Origin: JAIRTY01 sp050257395
Lineage (GTDB): Bacteria; Actinomycetota; Actinomycetes; Streptosporangiales; Streptosporangiaceae
Direction of reading: 5' to 3'
DNA: 36,789 nt
Assembly (NCBI GenBank): GCA_050257395.1
Contig: JBLMWU010000117.1
Coordinates: 1-36,789, forward strand
Of the stretch, positions 1 to 7,261 are shown piece by piece (position 1 is the stretch's first letter; each line of letters starts with the position of its first letter). Below the pieces are notes generated by a model. That model was not told the origin of the DNA. It saw nothing but the letters and a program-made list of their open reading frames with translations, and ran no database searches. The position numbers and the translations under genes are program-made.

Positions 1-10
1 GGAGAGTCAC

Positions 11-925
11 ATGGCAGATCGGGCGGGCCCGGTGCTGGTGATCGGGGCGACCGGCCAGCAGGGCGGCGCGGCGGCCCGCGCCCTGCTGGAGCGCGGCTGG
101 CCGGTCCGGGCGCTGGTCCGCGACCCGGGCAAGCCCGCCGCCCGGCGGCTGCACGAGGCGGGGGCCAGCCTGGCTACCGGGGATCTGGACGACCCGGAAT
201 CGGTGCGGGCGGCGATGCGATCCGTGCACGGGGTCTTCCTCGCGCTGACCATGATGACCGGCCCGCGGGTGACGCTGGCGGGGGTAGCGGCGGAAGAGCG
301 GCGGGGCAAGGCGGTGGCCGGCCTCGCCAGCGAGGCCGGCGTCGGGCAGCTGGTGTACAGCTCGATCGGTGGCGCTGGCCAGCACAGCGGCGTCCCGCAC
401 ATCGAGAGCAAGACCCGGATCGAAGAGCACATCCGGGCGCTCGGCCTGCCGGCCACCATCCTGCGGCCAGCCTCGTTCATGGACAATTTCGCCTCGTTCA
501 ACCGGCCAGCGCTGGCCGGCGGGGAGATCGTGGTCAGCCTCGCGCTGCGGCCGCAGACCCGGCTGCCGCTGGTCGCGACCCGGGACATCGGCGTGCTGGC
601 GGCACTCGCGTTCGGGGATCCGGGACGGTACCTGGGCCGGGTCATTCAGGCCGCCGGTGACATCCTGACCGGCCCGCAGATCGCCGAGGTCTTCGCCAGG
701 GCCTGCGGCAGGCCGGCCCGGTTCCAGCAGCTGCCGATCGGGCAGCTGCGTGCGTTCGATCCGGAAGTGGCCCGGATGTTCGAGTGGATGGACAGGCGGG
801 AGACGGGTGAGGCCGATCTCGCCGCGCTGCGGGCCGGGCATCCCGGCCTGCTGACGCTGCTGGACTGGCTGCGGGCAACCGGCTGGCAGCCAGCGCCACC
901 GCCCGGCGCGCCGCCGGGAGACTAG
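11..925 (+). CDS. NmrA-family NAD(P)-binding oxidoreductase
   Basis: 304 aa. The N-terminus has a Rossmann dinucleotide-binding motif (GATGQQGG, residues about 12-19), followed by an NmrA-like pattern: an Arg after the second strand (VRDP), an acidic DLDDPES segment and a YSSIGGA strand near residue 120. Proteins of this family are atypical short-chain dehydrogenases. Some are redox sensors and some are reductases, so the substrate cannot be read from the sequence. The ATG at 11 has a GGAG Shine-Dalgarno sequence at 1-4, so the gene is complete. Its stop lies 9 bp before the cupin start, which suggests co-transcription. Family assignment is secure; function is open. Confidence 0.88.
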   Translation: MADRAGPVLVIGATGQQGGAAARALLERGWPVRALVRDPGKPAARRLHEAGASLATGDLDDPESVRAAMRSVHGVFLALTMMTGPRVTLAGVAAEERRGKAVAGLASEAGVGQLVYSSIGGAGQHSGVPHIESKTRIEEHIRALGLPATILRPASFMDNFASFNRPALAGGEIVVSLALRPQTRLPLVATRDIGVLAALAFGDPGRYLGRVIQAAGDILTGPQIAEVFARACGRPARFQQLPIGQLRAFDPEVARMFEWMDRRETGEADLAALRAGHPGLLTLLDWLRATGWQPAPPPGAPPGD

Positions 926-934
926 GGAGGCGAC

Positions 935-1450
935 ATGACCGACGGGCTGATGCTGCCGCCGGGCGCGGGACGTGTGCTCCCGGGCACCGGCATGACCCTC
1001 AAAGTGGGCGCCGGCCAGGCCACCGCGTGGTCAGCGTTCGAGGCCGAGGTCACCCCCGGCTTCGACGTGGGCGCGCACGTGCACAGCGCCGCCGAGGAGC
1101 TGTTCTGCATCCTGGACGGCGAACTCGACCTGCTCGCCTTCGAGCCCCAGGCCAGGACCCCGGCTGGCTGGCGCAGCTGGCAGTCGGCCGCCGGGGCGCA
1201 GGTGATGCGCGGCGGCCCGGGCTCCGTCATGTTCGTGCCAGCCGGCTGTCCGCACGCCTTCGCCAACCCCGGGACCACCCCGGCCCGCATGCTGTTCCTG
1301 GTCTCCCCGCCCGGCCATGAGACTTACCTGGCGGAGATCGGCGCGCTGCTCGGGCAGGGCGGGCAGCCCGACCCGGCGGCGATCGCGGCGATCCGGGCCA
1401 GGCACGACATCGAGCAGCTCACGCCCATGACCGTGGGGCCGCCGCGTTAG
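935..1450 (+). CDS. Cupin-domain protein
   Basis: 171 aa, a single cupin barrel. Cupin motif 1 is seen as AHVHSAAEELF with two His and a Glu as likely metal ligands, then a Gly-rich ILDGEL turn. Motif 2 is the later VPAGCPHAFAN segment with its His. Such small cupins are metal-dependent enzymes or sensors of many kinds, and the substrate is not predictable here. The start at 935 follows a GGGAGG ribosome site (924-929). It probably shares an mRNA with the NmrA-family gene 9 bp upstream, so a role in the same small oxidative or detoxification reaction is possible but inferred only from position. Confidence 0.85.
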   Translation: MTDGLMLPPGAGRVLPGTGMTLKVGAGQATAWSAFEAEVTPGFDVGAHVHSAAEELFCILDGELDLLAFEPQARTPAGWRSWQSAAGAQVMRGGPGSVMFVPAGCPHAFANPGTTPARMLFLVSPPGHETYLAEIGALLGQGGQPDPAAIAAIRARHDIEQLTPMTVGPPR

Positions 1451-1513
1451 CGGCCCGGCCGGGTCGCCCTGGCCCCGGCGGGGTGGCTTAGGGTCGGATT
1501 CCGGAGGGCTGAC

Positions 1514-2617
1514 ATGCGCGTGCTGGTGGTGAATGCCGGGTCCAGCAGCCTGAAGGTGCGGCTGCTGGATGCCGCGGATCAGCTGGCCGGCTCGGCCGAT
1601 CTGCCAGCGCCGCGCGGCGAGGCCGACCGGGAGGCGTTCCAGAAGGCGATCACCGGCCTGGGCGCGCCGGACGCCGTGGGCTACCGGGTCGTGCACGGGG
1701 GCACCTATTTCACCGGCCCGGTCCGGGTGGACGAACAGGTGCTGGCCCGGCTGACGGCCCTGACCGACCTGGCCCCGCTGCACCAGCCCAAATCACTCGC
1801 GGCGGTCGCCGCGGTCCGCCAGGTGCTGCCGGACGTGCCAGGGGTGGCGTGCTTCGACACCGCCTTCCACGCCACCATCCCGGAGGCCGCCGCCACGTAC
1901 GCGCTGCCACGGGAGTGGCGGCAACGGTGGACGCTGCGCCGGTACGGGTTCCACGGCCTGTCCCACTCCTACTGCTCCCGCCGCGCTGGGCAGCTCGCGG
2001 CCGCCAGCGGCTCGCCCGCGGGCCGGATCGTGACCTGCCACCTCGGCGCCGGGGCCTCGCTCGCCGCGGTCCGGGACGGGGTGAGCGTGGACACCACCAT
2101 GGGCTTCACCCCGCTGGAAGGGCTGGTGATGGCCACCCGTTCCGGCACCGTGGACCCGGGCCTGGTGCTGTGGCTGGCGGAGCACGCTGGCACCCCGCCC
2201 GCGGAACTGGCCGCCACCCTGGAGCACCGCTCCGGCGTGCTCGGCCTGGCGGGCACCGCCGACATGCACGCCGTGGTGACGGGTGCGCTGGCGGGAGAAG
2301 CGGCCGCGCGGCTGGCCTTCGACGTCTACCTGCACCGGCTGCGGGCGGAGATCGCCGCCATGACCGCCGCTCTCGGCGGCCTCGACGTGCTGGTGTTCAC
2401 CGGCGGGGTCGGCGAGAACTCGCCGGAGGTGCGGGCGGGAGCCGCGGACGGCCTCGGCTTCCTCGGCGTGGAGCTGAGCCCGGAGGCGAACCAGGCAGCT
2501 ACCGGGGCGGCTGGCGAGCGGGACATCGGCCGGGCCGGCGCCCCGGTCCGGGCCTTCATGATCCCTGCGCGCGAGGATCTCGAAATCGCGGCCCAGGTCC
2601 GCGGTGTCCTGAGCTGA
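1514..2617 (+). CDS. ackA: Acetate kinase
   Basis: 367 aa, acetate/propionate kinase family of the ASKHA fold. It interconverts acetyl phosphate + ADP and acetate + ATP in the cytoplasm. Family signatures are present in order: VVNAGSSS at the N-terminus (Asn7), GYRVVHGG (Arg58), CFDTAFH with the catalytic Asp115, HLGAGAS (phosphate loop), the TRSGTVDPG loop with Arg209, FTGGVGENSPEVR, and a C-terminal Glu in the AREDLE segment. It is slightly shorter than the usual ~400 aa. The ATG at 1514 follows GGAGGG. No phosphotransacetylase or phosphoketolase gene is adjacent. Together with the arc genes and the alcohol dehydrogenase downstream it suggests ATP-yielding fermentative metabolism. Confidence 0.95.
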   Translation: MRVLVVNAGSSSLKVRLLDAADQLAGSADLPAPRGEADREAFQKAITGLGAPDAVGYRVVHGGTYFTGPVRVDEQVLARLTALTDLAPLHQPKSLAAVAAVRQVLPDVPGVACFDTAFHATIPEAAATYALPREWRQRWTLRRYGFHGLSHSYCSRRAGQLAAASGSPAGRIVTCHLGAGASLAAVRDGVSVDTTMGFTPLEGLVMATRSGTVDPGLVLWLAEHAGTPPAELAATLEHRSGVLGLAGTADMHAVVTGALAGEAAARLAFDVYLHRLRAEIAAMTAALGGLDVLVFTGGVGENSPEVRAGAADGLGFLGVELSPEANQAATGAAGERDIGRAGAPVRAFMIPAREDLEIAAQVRGVLS

Positions 2618-2640
2618 CCCGGGTGCGGGTGCACCGCAGA

Positions 2641-2683
2641 CGCACGGGCTGACCGGGCGCAGGATGCCGGGTCAGCCCGTGCG
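2641..2683. terminator. Bidirectional hairpin between convergent genes
   Basis: A 14-bp perfect stem (2641-2654 paired with 2670-2683) with a 15-nt loop lies between the converging ends of ackA and the carboxymuconolactone decarboxylase-like gene. There is no U-tract, as is common for actinomycete terminators. Confidence 0.7.
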
Positions 2684-2706
2684 GCGGCCACGGGAGTGGT
2701 GCGCGG

Positions 2707-3180
2707 TCACCCCCACTGGCCCGGCTGGTAGTCGCCGGCCGGCTGCTGGGTGATGACGTTCAGGCGGTTGTAGGTGTTGATGACGGCGATCAGGCACACC
2801 AGCGCGGCGAGCTGGTCCTCGTCGTAGTGCTTGGCCGCGTTCGCCCAGGCGTCGTCGGTGACGCCGCCGGCCGCGTCGGCGATGCGGGTGCCCTGCTCGG
2901 TGAGCTCCAGGGCGGCCCGCTCGGCCTCGGTGAAGACCGTCGCCTCCCGCCAGGCCGCGACCAGATTGAGCCGCACCTGGGTCTCGCCAGCGTGCAGCGC
3001 GTCCTTGGTGTGCATGTCCAGGCAGCCGGCGCAGCCGTTGATCTGGCTGGACCGGATCTTCACCAGTTCCTGAGTCGCCGCTGGCAGCGGCGAGTCCGTG
3101 ACGACCGCGCCCAGGGAGTTGAGGCGCTTCACGAACTTCTCCGCGACGGCGTTGCCGAAGTAGCTGAGACGGGGGTCCAT
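2707..3180 (-). CDS. Carboxymuconolactone decarboxylase/AhpD-like protein
   Basis: 157 aa. The AhpD-type CxxC redox motif is visible in NGCAGCLDMHTKDA, with the His three residues after the second Cys, as in alkylhydroperoxidase-like members. The start is taken at 3180 because AAGGAG lies 6 nt upstream and the protein then begins MDPRLSY, typical of the family; the longer open frame to 3432 has no family similarity. Members are peroxidase or disulfide-relay proteins of the cytoplasm. The promoter upstream matches the ECF41 consensus. In the literature, carboxymuconolactone decarboxylases are one of the three gene types (with oxidoreductases and epimerases) that neighbour ECF41 sigma factors, which fits. 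Confidence 0.9.
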   Translation of the reverse strand: MDPRLSYFGNAVAEKFVKRLNSLGAVVTDSPLPAATQELVKIRSSQINGCAGCLDMHTKDALHAGETQVRLNLVAAWREATVFTEAERAALELTEQGTRIADAAGGVTDDAWANAAKHYDEDQLAALVCLIAVINTYNRLNVITQQPAGDYQPGQWG

Positions 3181-3218
3181 CGTGATCTCCTTGCCGTTCT
3201 CGTCGCTTACACCCCCTT

Positions 3219-3245
3219 GACGGAACGGCCCGCCGCGATGTGACA
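3219..3245 (-). promoter_or_regulatory. ECF41-type sigma factor promoter
   Basis: On the minus strand the sequence reads TGTCACA (3245-3239), exactly 16 nt, then CGTC (3222-3219). This equals the published ECF41 consensus TGTCACA-N16-CGTC. It sits 38 nt upstream of the ATG of the carboxymuconolactone decarboxylase-like gene. No ECF sigma gene is in the window, so the factor must be encoded elsewhere. Confidence 0.8.
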
Positions 3246-3374
3246 GGACCCGAGCGAGCCGAAGGGCCGCGCCGCCGTCTGGACTGGCGAGCGACGAGCG
3301 CAGCGAGGAGCGAGGAGGGGAGGGCCCGGAAAAAGCTGTCTCACGAGCATCCTGCTTACCTTTGCGCTGTTCGC

Positions 3375-3388
3375 GGGACTTCGGTCCC
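3375..3388. promoter_or_regulatory. DevR/DosR-like operator
   Basis: GGGACTTCGGTCCC is an exact GGGAC-N4-GTCCC dyad, 97 bp before the permease-remnant start. It resembles the DosR/DevR box (core GGGAC-N4-GTCCC) that controls hypoxia and NO responses in actinobacteria. Arginine deiminase genes would be a sensible target. The same bases could form a small UUCG hairpin in RNA, so the call is a proposal. Confidence 0.5.
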
Positions 3389-3484
3389 TTTGGGATGTAC
3401 TGCCCGAGATGCAATCTGAGACCGGATATCAACGGCGCTCCCGTCCCGGGGGCGCCGGCCTTGCGGTTGTCAGGGGCTTTTCAC

Positions 3485-3660
3485 GTGTCTACTGCCAGCG
3501 CTCACCCGCTGCCCGGGCCCGAGGGCCCAGTACAGCGTGAGCCGTCCCGGGCCGAGCAGAAGGCTCGCAGCCTGGGCCTGACCTCGGCGACCGGGCTCGT
3601 CATCGGCAGCATCATCGGCACCGGGGTCTTCACCATGCCGGCCGTGCTGGCCGGGGCGGG
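3485..3660 (+). pseudogene. Truncated amino-acid permease (ArcD-like), N-terminal remnant
   Basis: From the GTG at 3485 (AGGGG ribosome site at 3471-3475) about 59 residues read as the start of an APC-superfamily amino-acid permease: a short hydrophilic lead, then the first membrane helix with the family pattern GLVIGSIIGTGVF, followed by TMPAVLAGAG. Full permeases of this type have about 12 helices and 450-500 aa. Homology stops abruptly near 3660, where the sequence changes to the end of arginine deiminase in another frame. The start signals are intact, so a short fused peptide ending at 3850 could still be made. In arc operons the matching gene is the arginine/ornithine antiporter, which is the basis for the ArcD-like label. 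Confidence 0.8.
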
Positions 3661-3879
3661 TACCAGCTCGCTGCCGCCGAGCGCGAGCAGTGGGACGACG
3701 GCAACAACTACCTGGCGGTCTCGCCGGGCGTGGTCGTCGGCTACGACCGCAACGCGGCCACCAACACGATGCTGCGCAAGCACGGCATCGAGGTCGTGTC
3801 CGTGCCGGGCAGTGAGCTCGGGCGGGGGCGGGGCGGGCCGCGCTGCATGACCTGCCCGGTCGAGCGCGAGCCGGCCTGA
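3661..3879 (+). pseudogene. arcA: Arginine deiminase, C-terminal remnant
   Basis: In the frame ending with TGA at 3877-3879, about 72 residues match the C-terminus of arginine deiminase: EREQWDDGNN, PGVVVGYDRN, and the family-defining GSELGRGRGGPRCMTCP, which contains the catalytic Cys. Normal ArcA has about 400 aa; the rest, including the N-terminal and central catalytic residues, is missing. The frame differs from that of the permease remnant immediately upstream, so the junction gives no functional fusion. This is best explained by one deletion that removed most of arcD and arcA. arcB begins 65 bp downstream. Confidence 0.88.
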
Positions 3880-3888
3880 AAACGCGAG

Positions 3889-3928
3889 GCCAGGGGCAGG
3901 GGGCGGGAAACCGCCCCCTGTCCCTGGC
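3889..3928 (+). promoter_or_regulatory. Long GAAA-tetraloop hairpin before arcB
   Basis: An 18-bp stem (3889-3906 with 3911-3928, one G-U pair, otherwise perfect) closed by a GAAA tetraloop lies between the arcA stop and the arcB ribosome site at 3933-3938. There is no U-tract after it. It could act as an mRNA processing or stability element between arcA and arcB, or as a partial terminator. Confidence 0.65.
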
Positions 3929-3944
3929 GGACAGGAGGGTGAAC

Positions 3945-4946
3945 ATGAACCTGCGCGGGCGGAGCCTGCTGAAGGAGATCGACTTCAGCCGGGAGGAGCT
4001 CGGCTTCCTGATCGACCTGGCGGCGCGGCTGCGCGGCGAGAAGCAGGCCGGGCGCGGCGGGGGCCGGCTGGCGGGCCGGAACATCGCGCTGATCTTCGAG
4101 AAGGCGTCCACCAGGACCAGGGCGGCGTTCGAGGTCGCGGCGCACGACGAGGGCGCGCACGTCACCTACCTCGGGCCCGGCGAGTGCCATCTCGGCGGCA
4201 AGGAGTCGGTCAAGGACACCGCCCGGGTGCTGGGCCGGATGTTCGACGGCATCGAGTACCGGGGATTCTCCCAGGACGAGGTGGAGATCCTGGCTGCGTA
4301 CGCCGGGGTGCCGGTGTGGAACGGGCTGACCGGCCAGTGGCACCCGACTCAGATGCTGGCCGACATGCTGACCATGCGCGACCACTGCGCCAAGCCGCTG
4401 AGCGGGGTCAGCTACTGCTACCTGGGCGACGGGCGCAACAACACCGCGAACTCGCTGCTGGTGACCGGTGCGATCCTCGGCATGGACGTGCGCATCTGCG
4501 CGCCGCCCGGGCTGCAGCCCACCGCCGCGGTGCGCGGCCTCGCCCGGGAGCGGGCCGCCGCGGCCGGCGGCCGGATACTGGTCACCGATGACGTGGCCGC
4601 GGCCGTGGCCGGGGCGGACTTCCTCTACACCGACGTGTGGCTGTCCATGGGCGAGCCGACCGCCGAGTGGGACCGGCGCATCGACCAGCTGCTGCCGTAC
4701 CAGGTCAGCGCCGAGGTGATGGCGGCCACCGGCAACCCGGCGGTGAAGTTCCTGCACTGCCTGCCGGCGCTGCACAGCCGGGAGACCGAGGTCGGCCGGC
4801 AGCTCTACAGCAAGCGCGGCCTGGCGGCGCTGGAGGTCACCGACGAGGTGTTCGAGTCCCCCGCGTCGGTGGTGTTCGACCAGGCGGAGAACCGGATGCA
4901 CACCATCAAGGCGGTCATGGTCGCCACGCTCGGCGGGGAAGGCTGA
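3945..4946 (+). CDS. arcB: Ornithine carbamoyltransferase, catabolic type
   Basis: 333 aa. In the arginine deiminase pathway it splits citrulline with phosphate into ornithine and carbamoyl phosphate. The carbamoyl-phosphate loop STRTR is at residues 55-59, the HPTQMLAD motif follows near residue 135, and the ornithine-side FLHCLPALH motif with its Cys is near residue 270. The ATG at 3945 is preferred over the in-frame GTG at 3939 because AGGAGG (3933-3938) would touch the GTG but lies 6 nt before the ATG. The gene is intact although the upstream arcA is destroyed, and it is followed after 5 bp by arcC. Placing it in the catabolic class rests on this linkage. Without ArcA, any flux must come from another citrulline source or run in the biosynthetic direction. 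Confidence 0.94.
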   Translation: MNLRGRSLLKEIDFSREELGFLIDLAARLRGEKQAGRGGGRLAGRNIALIFEKASTRTRAAFEVAAHDEGAHVTYLGPGECHLGGKESVKDTARVLGRMFDGIEYRGFSQDEVEILAAYAGVPVWNGLTGQWHPTQMLADMLTMRDHCAKPLSGVSYCYLGDGRNNTANSLLVTGAILGMDVRICAPPGLQPTAAVRGLARERAAAAGGRILVTDDVAAAVAGADFLYTDVWLSMGEPTAEWDRRIDQLLPYQVSAEVMAATGNPAVKFLHCLPALHSRETEVGRQLYSKRGLAALEVTDEVFESPASVVFDQAENRMHTIKAVMVATLGGEG

Positions 4947-4951
4947 CCGCC

Positions 4952-5881
4952 GTGACCGCACCGAAGCGCCTGAAGGTCGTCATCGCGCTGGGCGGCAACG
5001 CGCTGCTGGAGCGCGGCGAGCGGCCGGACTCCGACATCCAGGAGGCGCACGTCGAAAGCGCCGTCACCGCGCTCGCGCCGCTGCTGGGCAGCCACGACGT
5101 GATCCTCACCCACGGCAACGGGCCGCAGGTGGGCGTGCTCGCGGTCGAGAGCGCGCAGGACCCGGCGCTGTCGCGGCCCTACCCGTTCGAGGTGCTCGGC
5201 GCGCAGACCCAGGGGATGATCGGCTACTGGCTGGTGCAGGCGCTGAGCCGCCTGGTGCCCGGCCGGCCAGCCGCGTGCCTGCTGTGCCGGACCGTGGTGC
5301 GGGCCGACGACCCCGCGTTCGCGCACCCCACCAAGTTCGTGGGCCCGGTGTACGACGAGGACACCGCGCAGCGGCTGGCCGCCCAGCGCGGCTGGCAGCT
5401 GCGCCCGGACGGGCGGGCGTGGCGGCGGGTGGTGCCCTCCCCCGAGCCGGTGGAGCTGGCCGAGCTGGACACCATCCGGCTGCTGGCCGGCAGCGGCCTG
5501 ATCGTGGTGTGCGCGGGCGGCGGCGGCATCCCGGTGACCCGGGGCCGCGACGGCGGCCTGCACGGCGTGGAGGCGGTGGTGGACAAGGACCTGTCCGCCG
5601 CCCTGCTCGCCCGGGCGGTGGGCGCCGACGCGCTGCTGATCCTGACCGACGTGCCAGCCGTGCAGGAGGGCTACGGGACCCCCGGCGCCCGGGTCATCCA
5701 CCGGGCCACCCCGGCGGAGCTGCGCGCCATGTCGTTCCCGGACGGGTCCATGGGCCCGAAGGTGGAGGCCGCCTGCCGGTTCGCCGAAGCGACCGGCGGC
5801 ATGGCCGCGATCGGCCGCCTCAGCGACGCCGCCGCCCTCCTCGCCGGCCGCACCGGCACGATCGTGACAACCGGGTCATGA
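4952..5881 (+). CDS. arcC: Carbamate kinase
   Basis: 309 aa, the normal family length. It makes ATP from carbamoyl phosphate + ADP, the energy-yielding last step of arginine deiminase fermentation. Amino-acid-kinase motifs are clear: IALGGNALL near residue 12, THGNGPQVG near residue 54, CAGGGGIPV near residue 190, VDKDLSAALLA, and LILTDVPAV. The GTG start at 4952 lies 5 bp after the arcB stop and behind GGGGAAGG within the end of arcB, so translation is probably coupled. The stop overlaps the end of the converging MerR gene by 6 bp. The gene looks fully functional. Confidence 0.95.
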   Translation: MTAPKRLKVVIALGGNALLERGERPDSDIQEAHVESAVTALAPLLGSHDVILTHGNGPQVGVLAVESAQDPALSRPYPFEVLGAQTQGMIGYWLVQALSRLVPGRPAACLLCRTVVRADDPAFAHPTKFVGPVYDEDTAQRLAAQRGWQLRPDGRAWRRVVPSPEPVELAELDTIRLLAGSGLIVVCAGGGGIPVTRGRDGGLHGVEAVVDKDLSAALLARAVGADALLILTDVPAVQEGYGTPGARVIHRATPAELRAMSFPDGSMGPKVEAACRFAEATGGMAAIGRLSDAAALLAGRTGTIVTTGS

Positions 5882-6313
5882 CGGCCCGGGGGCTGACGGG
5901 GTGAGCAGGGGGTCGGCGGAGCCCTCGGCGAGGGACGCCTCGTAGAGCTGGACCTTGAAGGTGATCAGCTCCAGGCACTCGGTGAGCTCGGCGAGCTGGG
6001 CGGTCACCCGCCGCTGGTGCTCGCGCAGCAGGCTGAGCCGGTCTTCCTCGTTGCCGTCCCCCGCCCGGACCAGGCCGGCGTAGCGGCGGATCGTCGCGAG
6101 CGGCATGCCGGAGGCGCGGAGCTTGCCGCAGACGCCGAGCCACTCCAGGTCCCACTCGCTGTAGGCCCGGCGGCCGCCCGGCCCGCGGTGCACCGGGGTG
6201 GCGAACAGGCCCTCGCGCTCGTAGAAGCGCAGCGTGTGGATGCTCAGCCCGGTGCGCTCGGCAACCTGCCCGATGCTCAGGCACGGCTCCATCTCAGGGA
6301 ACGTTTCCGGCAT
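5876..6313 (-). CDS. MerR-family transcriptional regulator
   Basis: 145 aa. The N-terminal winged HTH is seen as LSIGQVAERTGLSIHTLRFY at residues 11-30, followed by the EREGLF wing and a long C-terminal helix (about residues 80-120) that forms the dimer coiled coil. No conserved Cys cluster for metals or an Fe-S centre is present in the C-terminus, so the ligand is unknown. The start at 6313 gives the usual N-terminal extent; no strong ribosome site is visible and a second in-frame ATG lies 21 bp further in. It is divergent from an epimerase gene with a MerR-type promoter between them, so that gene is the likely target. Confidence 0.9.
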   Translation of the reverse strand: MPETFPEMEPCLSIGQVAERTGLSIHTLRFYEREGLFATPVHRGPGGRRAYSEWDLEWLGVCGKLRASGMPLATIRRYAGLVRAGDGNEEDRLSLLREHQRRVTAQLAELTECLELITFKVQLYEASLAEGSADPLLTPSAPGPS

Positions 6314-6330
6314 GGCCCCAGAGTACGGAC

Positions 6331-6361
6331 TTGACCTAGAGCGAACTACAGGTCCTAGCCT
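6331..6361 (+). promoter_or_regulatory. MerR-type promoter/operator
   Basis: TTGACC (6331-6336) and TAGCCT (6356-6361) are separated by 19 bp, the stretched spacing typical of MerR-activated promoters. The spacer carries an imperfect dyad GACCT...AGGTC (6333-6354). It faces the epimerase gene at 6388, and the MerR gene starts 17 bp on the other side. Confidence 0.7.
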
Positions 6362-6387
6362 CCCCATGACGTCTCCGGGAGGCCGCA

Positions 6388-7239
6388 ATGGGACAGCGAA
6401 TCTGCGTGACGGGAGCCAGCGGGCAGGCCGGCCGGGCCGTGGTGCGGGAACTGCTCGGACACGGCTACGAGGTGGCGGCGACCGACATCGCGGCCACCAG
6501 GGAAGACCTCTTCGAGGGCATGCTGCGCGCCGATCTGACGGACTACGGCCAGGCACTGGAGGCGCTGCAGGGCGCGGAAGCCGTCGTCCATCTGGCGAAC
6601 ATCCCGGCACCGGGGATAGCCACCCCGGCGGTCACGTTCAGCGCGAACATGGCGATGAACTACAACGTGTTCACGGCCGCGGCCAGCCTCGGCGTGCGCC
6701 GGGTGGTGTGGGCGTCGAGTGAGACCACCCTGGGGCTGCCCTTCGAGGTGCCGCCCCGGTACGCGCCGGTGGACGAGGACCACTACCCGTTCCCCACGAC
6801 GGCGTATGCGCTGTCGAAGGTGGCCAGTGAGACCATCGCCGGGCACATCGCCCAGTGGTCGGGGATTCCCTTCATCGGCCTGCGTTTCTCCAACATCATG
6901 GCGCCCGCCGACTACCAGGAGCTCCCCTCGGTCTGGGACGACCCCGCCGAGCGCAAGTGGAACCTGTGGGGCTACGTCGACGAACGGGACGTGGCAGCCG
7001 CGTGCAGGCTCGCCCTCAGCGCCCCGGAAGACGCCGTGGCGGGCAGCCCGGCCTTCATCATCGCCGCCGCCGACACCGTCATGAACCGGCCGTCGGCCGG
7101 GCTGCTCGCGGAGGTGTTCCCCCACGTCCCGCTGACCCACGAGGCCGGCGAGTTCGGCACGCTGCTGGCCATTGACCGGGCCAGGGCAGTGCTCGGTTAC
7201 GAACCCCGCCACAGCTGGCGCGATCACCTCCCTTCGTGA
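6388..7239 (+). CDS. NAD-dependent epimerase/dehydratase family protein
   Basis: 283 aa, extended SDR. The N-terminal cofactor motif is TGASGQAG (residues 8-15), followed by a DIAAT acidic strand end and a HLANIP segment. The active-site YALSK (Tyr and Lys of YxxxK) is near residue 140, with WASSE upstream giving the Ser. Sugar-nucleotide or small carbonyl substrates are both possible; no sugar genes are nearby. The start at 6388 follows GGGAGG at 6377-6382. It stands alone downstream of the MerR-type promoter, so it is probably induced by whatever the divergent MerR protein senses, for example as a detoxifying reductase. Confidence 0.88.
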   Translation: MGQRICVTGASGQAGRAVVRELLGHGYEVAATDIAATREDLFEGMLRADLTDYGQALEALQGAEAVVHLANIPAPGIATPAVTFSANMAMNYNVFTAAASLGVRRVVWASSETTLGLPFEVPPRYAPVDEDHYPFPTTAYALSKVASETIAGHIAQWSGIPFIGLRFSNIMAPADYQELPSVWDDPAERKWNLWGYVDERDVAAACRLALSAPEDAVAGSPAFIIAAADTVMNRPSAGLLAEVFPHVPLTHEAGEFGTLLAIDRARAVLGYEPRHSWRDHLPS

Positions 7240-7261
7240 CCCGCCGTTCCGCCTGGGGCGC

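Larger units (their letters stand above)
3181..3484. other. Divergent intergenic region, 304 bp
   Basis: This gap separates the minus-strand AhpD-like gene from the arc remnant. It holds the ECF41-type promoter, a purine-rich GCGAG/GAGGAG stretch (3285-3320), a GGGAC-N4-GTCCC palindrome, and an 11-bp hairpin (3433-3443 with 3447-3457, 3-nt loop, one G-T pair) ending 27 nt before the permease GTG. The hairpin could be an attenuator or just leader structure. No further gene is supported here. Confidence 0.6.

Noticed and set aside
3362..3850. A 162-codon open frame as one novel gene
   Set aside because: Its first part is a permease start and its second part is the arcA sequence read out of frame, so it is a deletion product and not a native gene.
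3939..3947. GTG at 3939 as the arcB start
   Set aside because: It touches the AGGAGG ribosome site; the ATG at 3945 has proper spacing.
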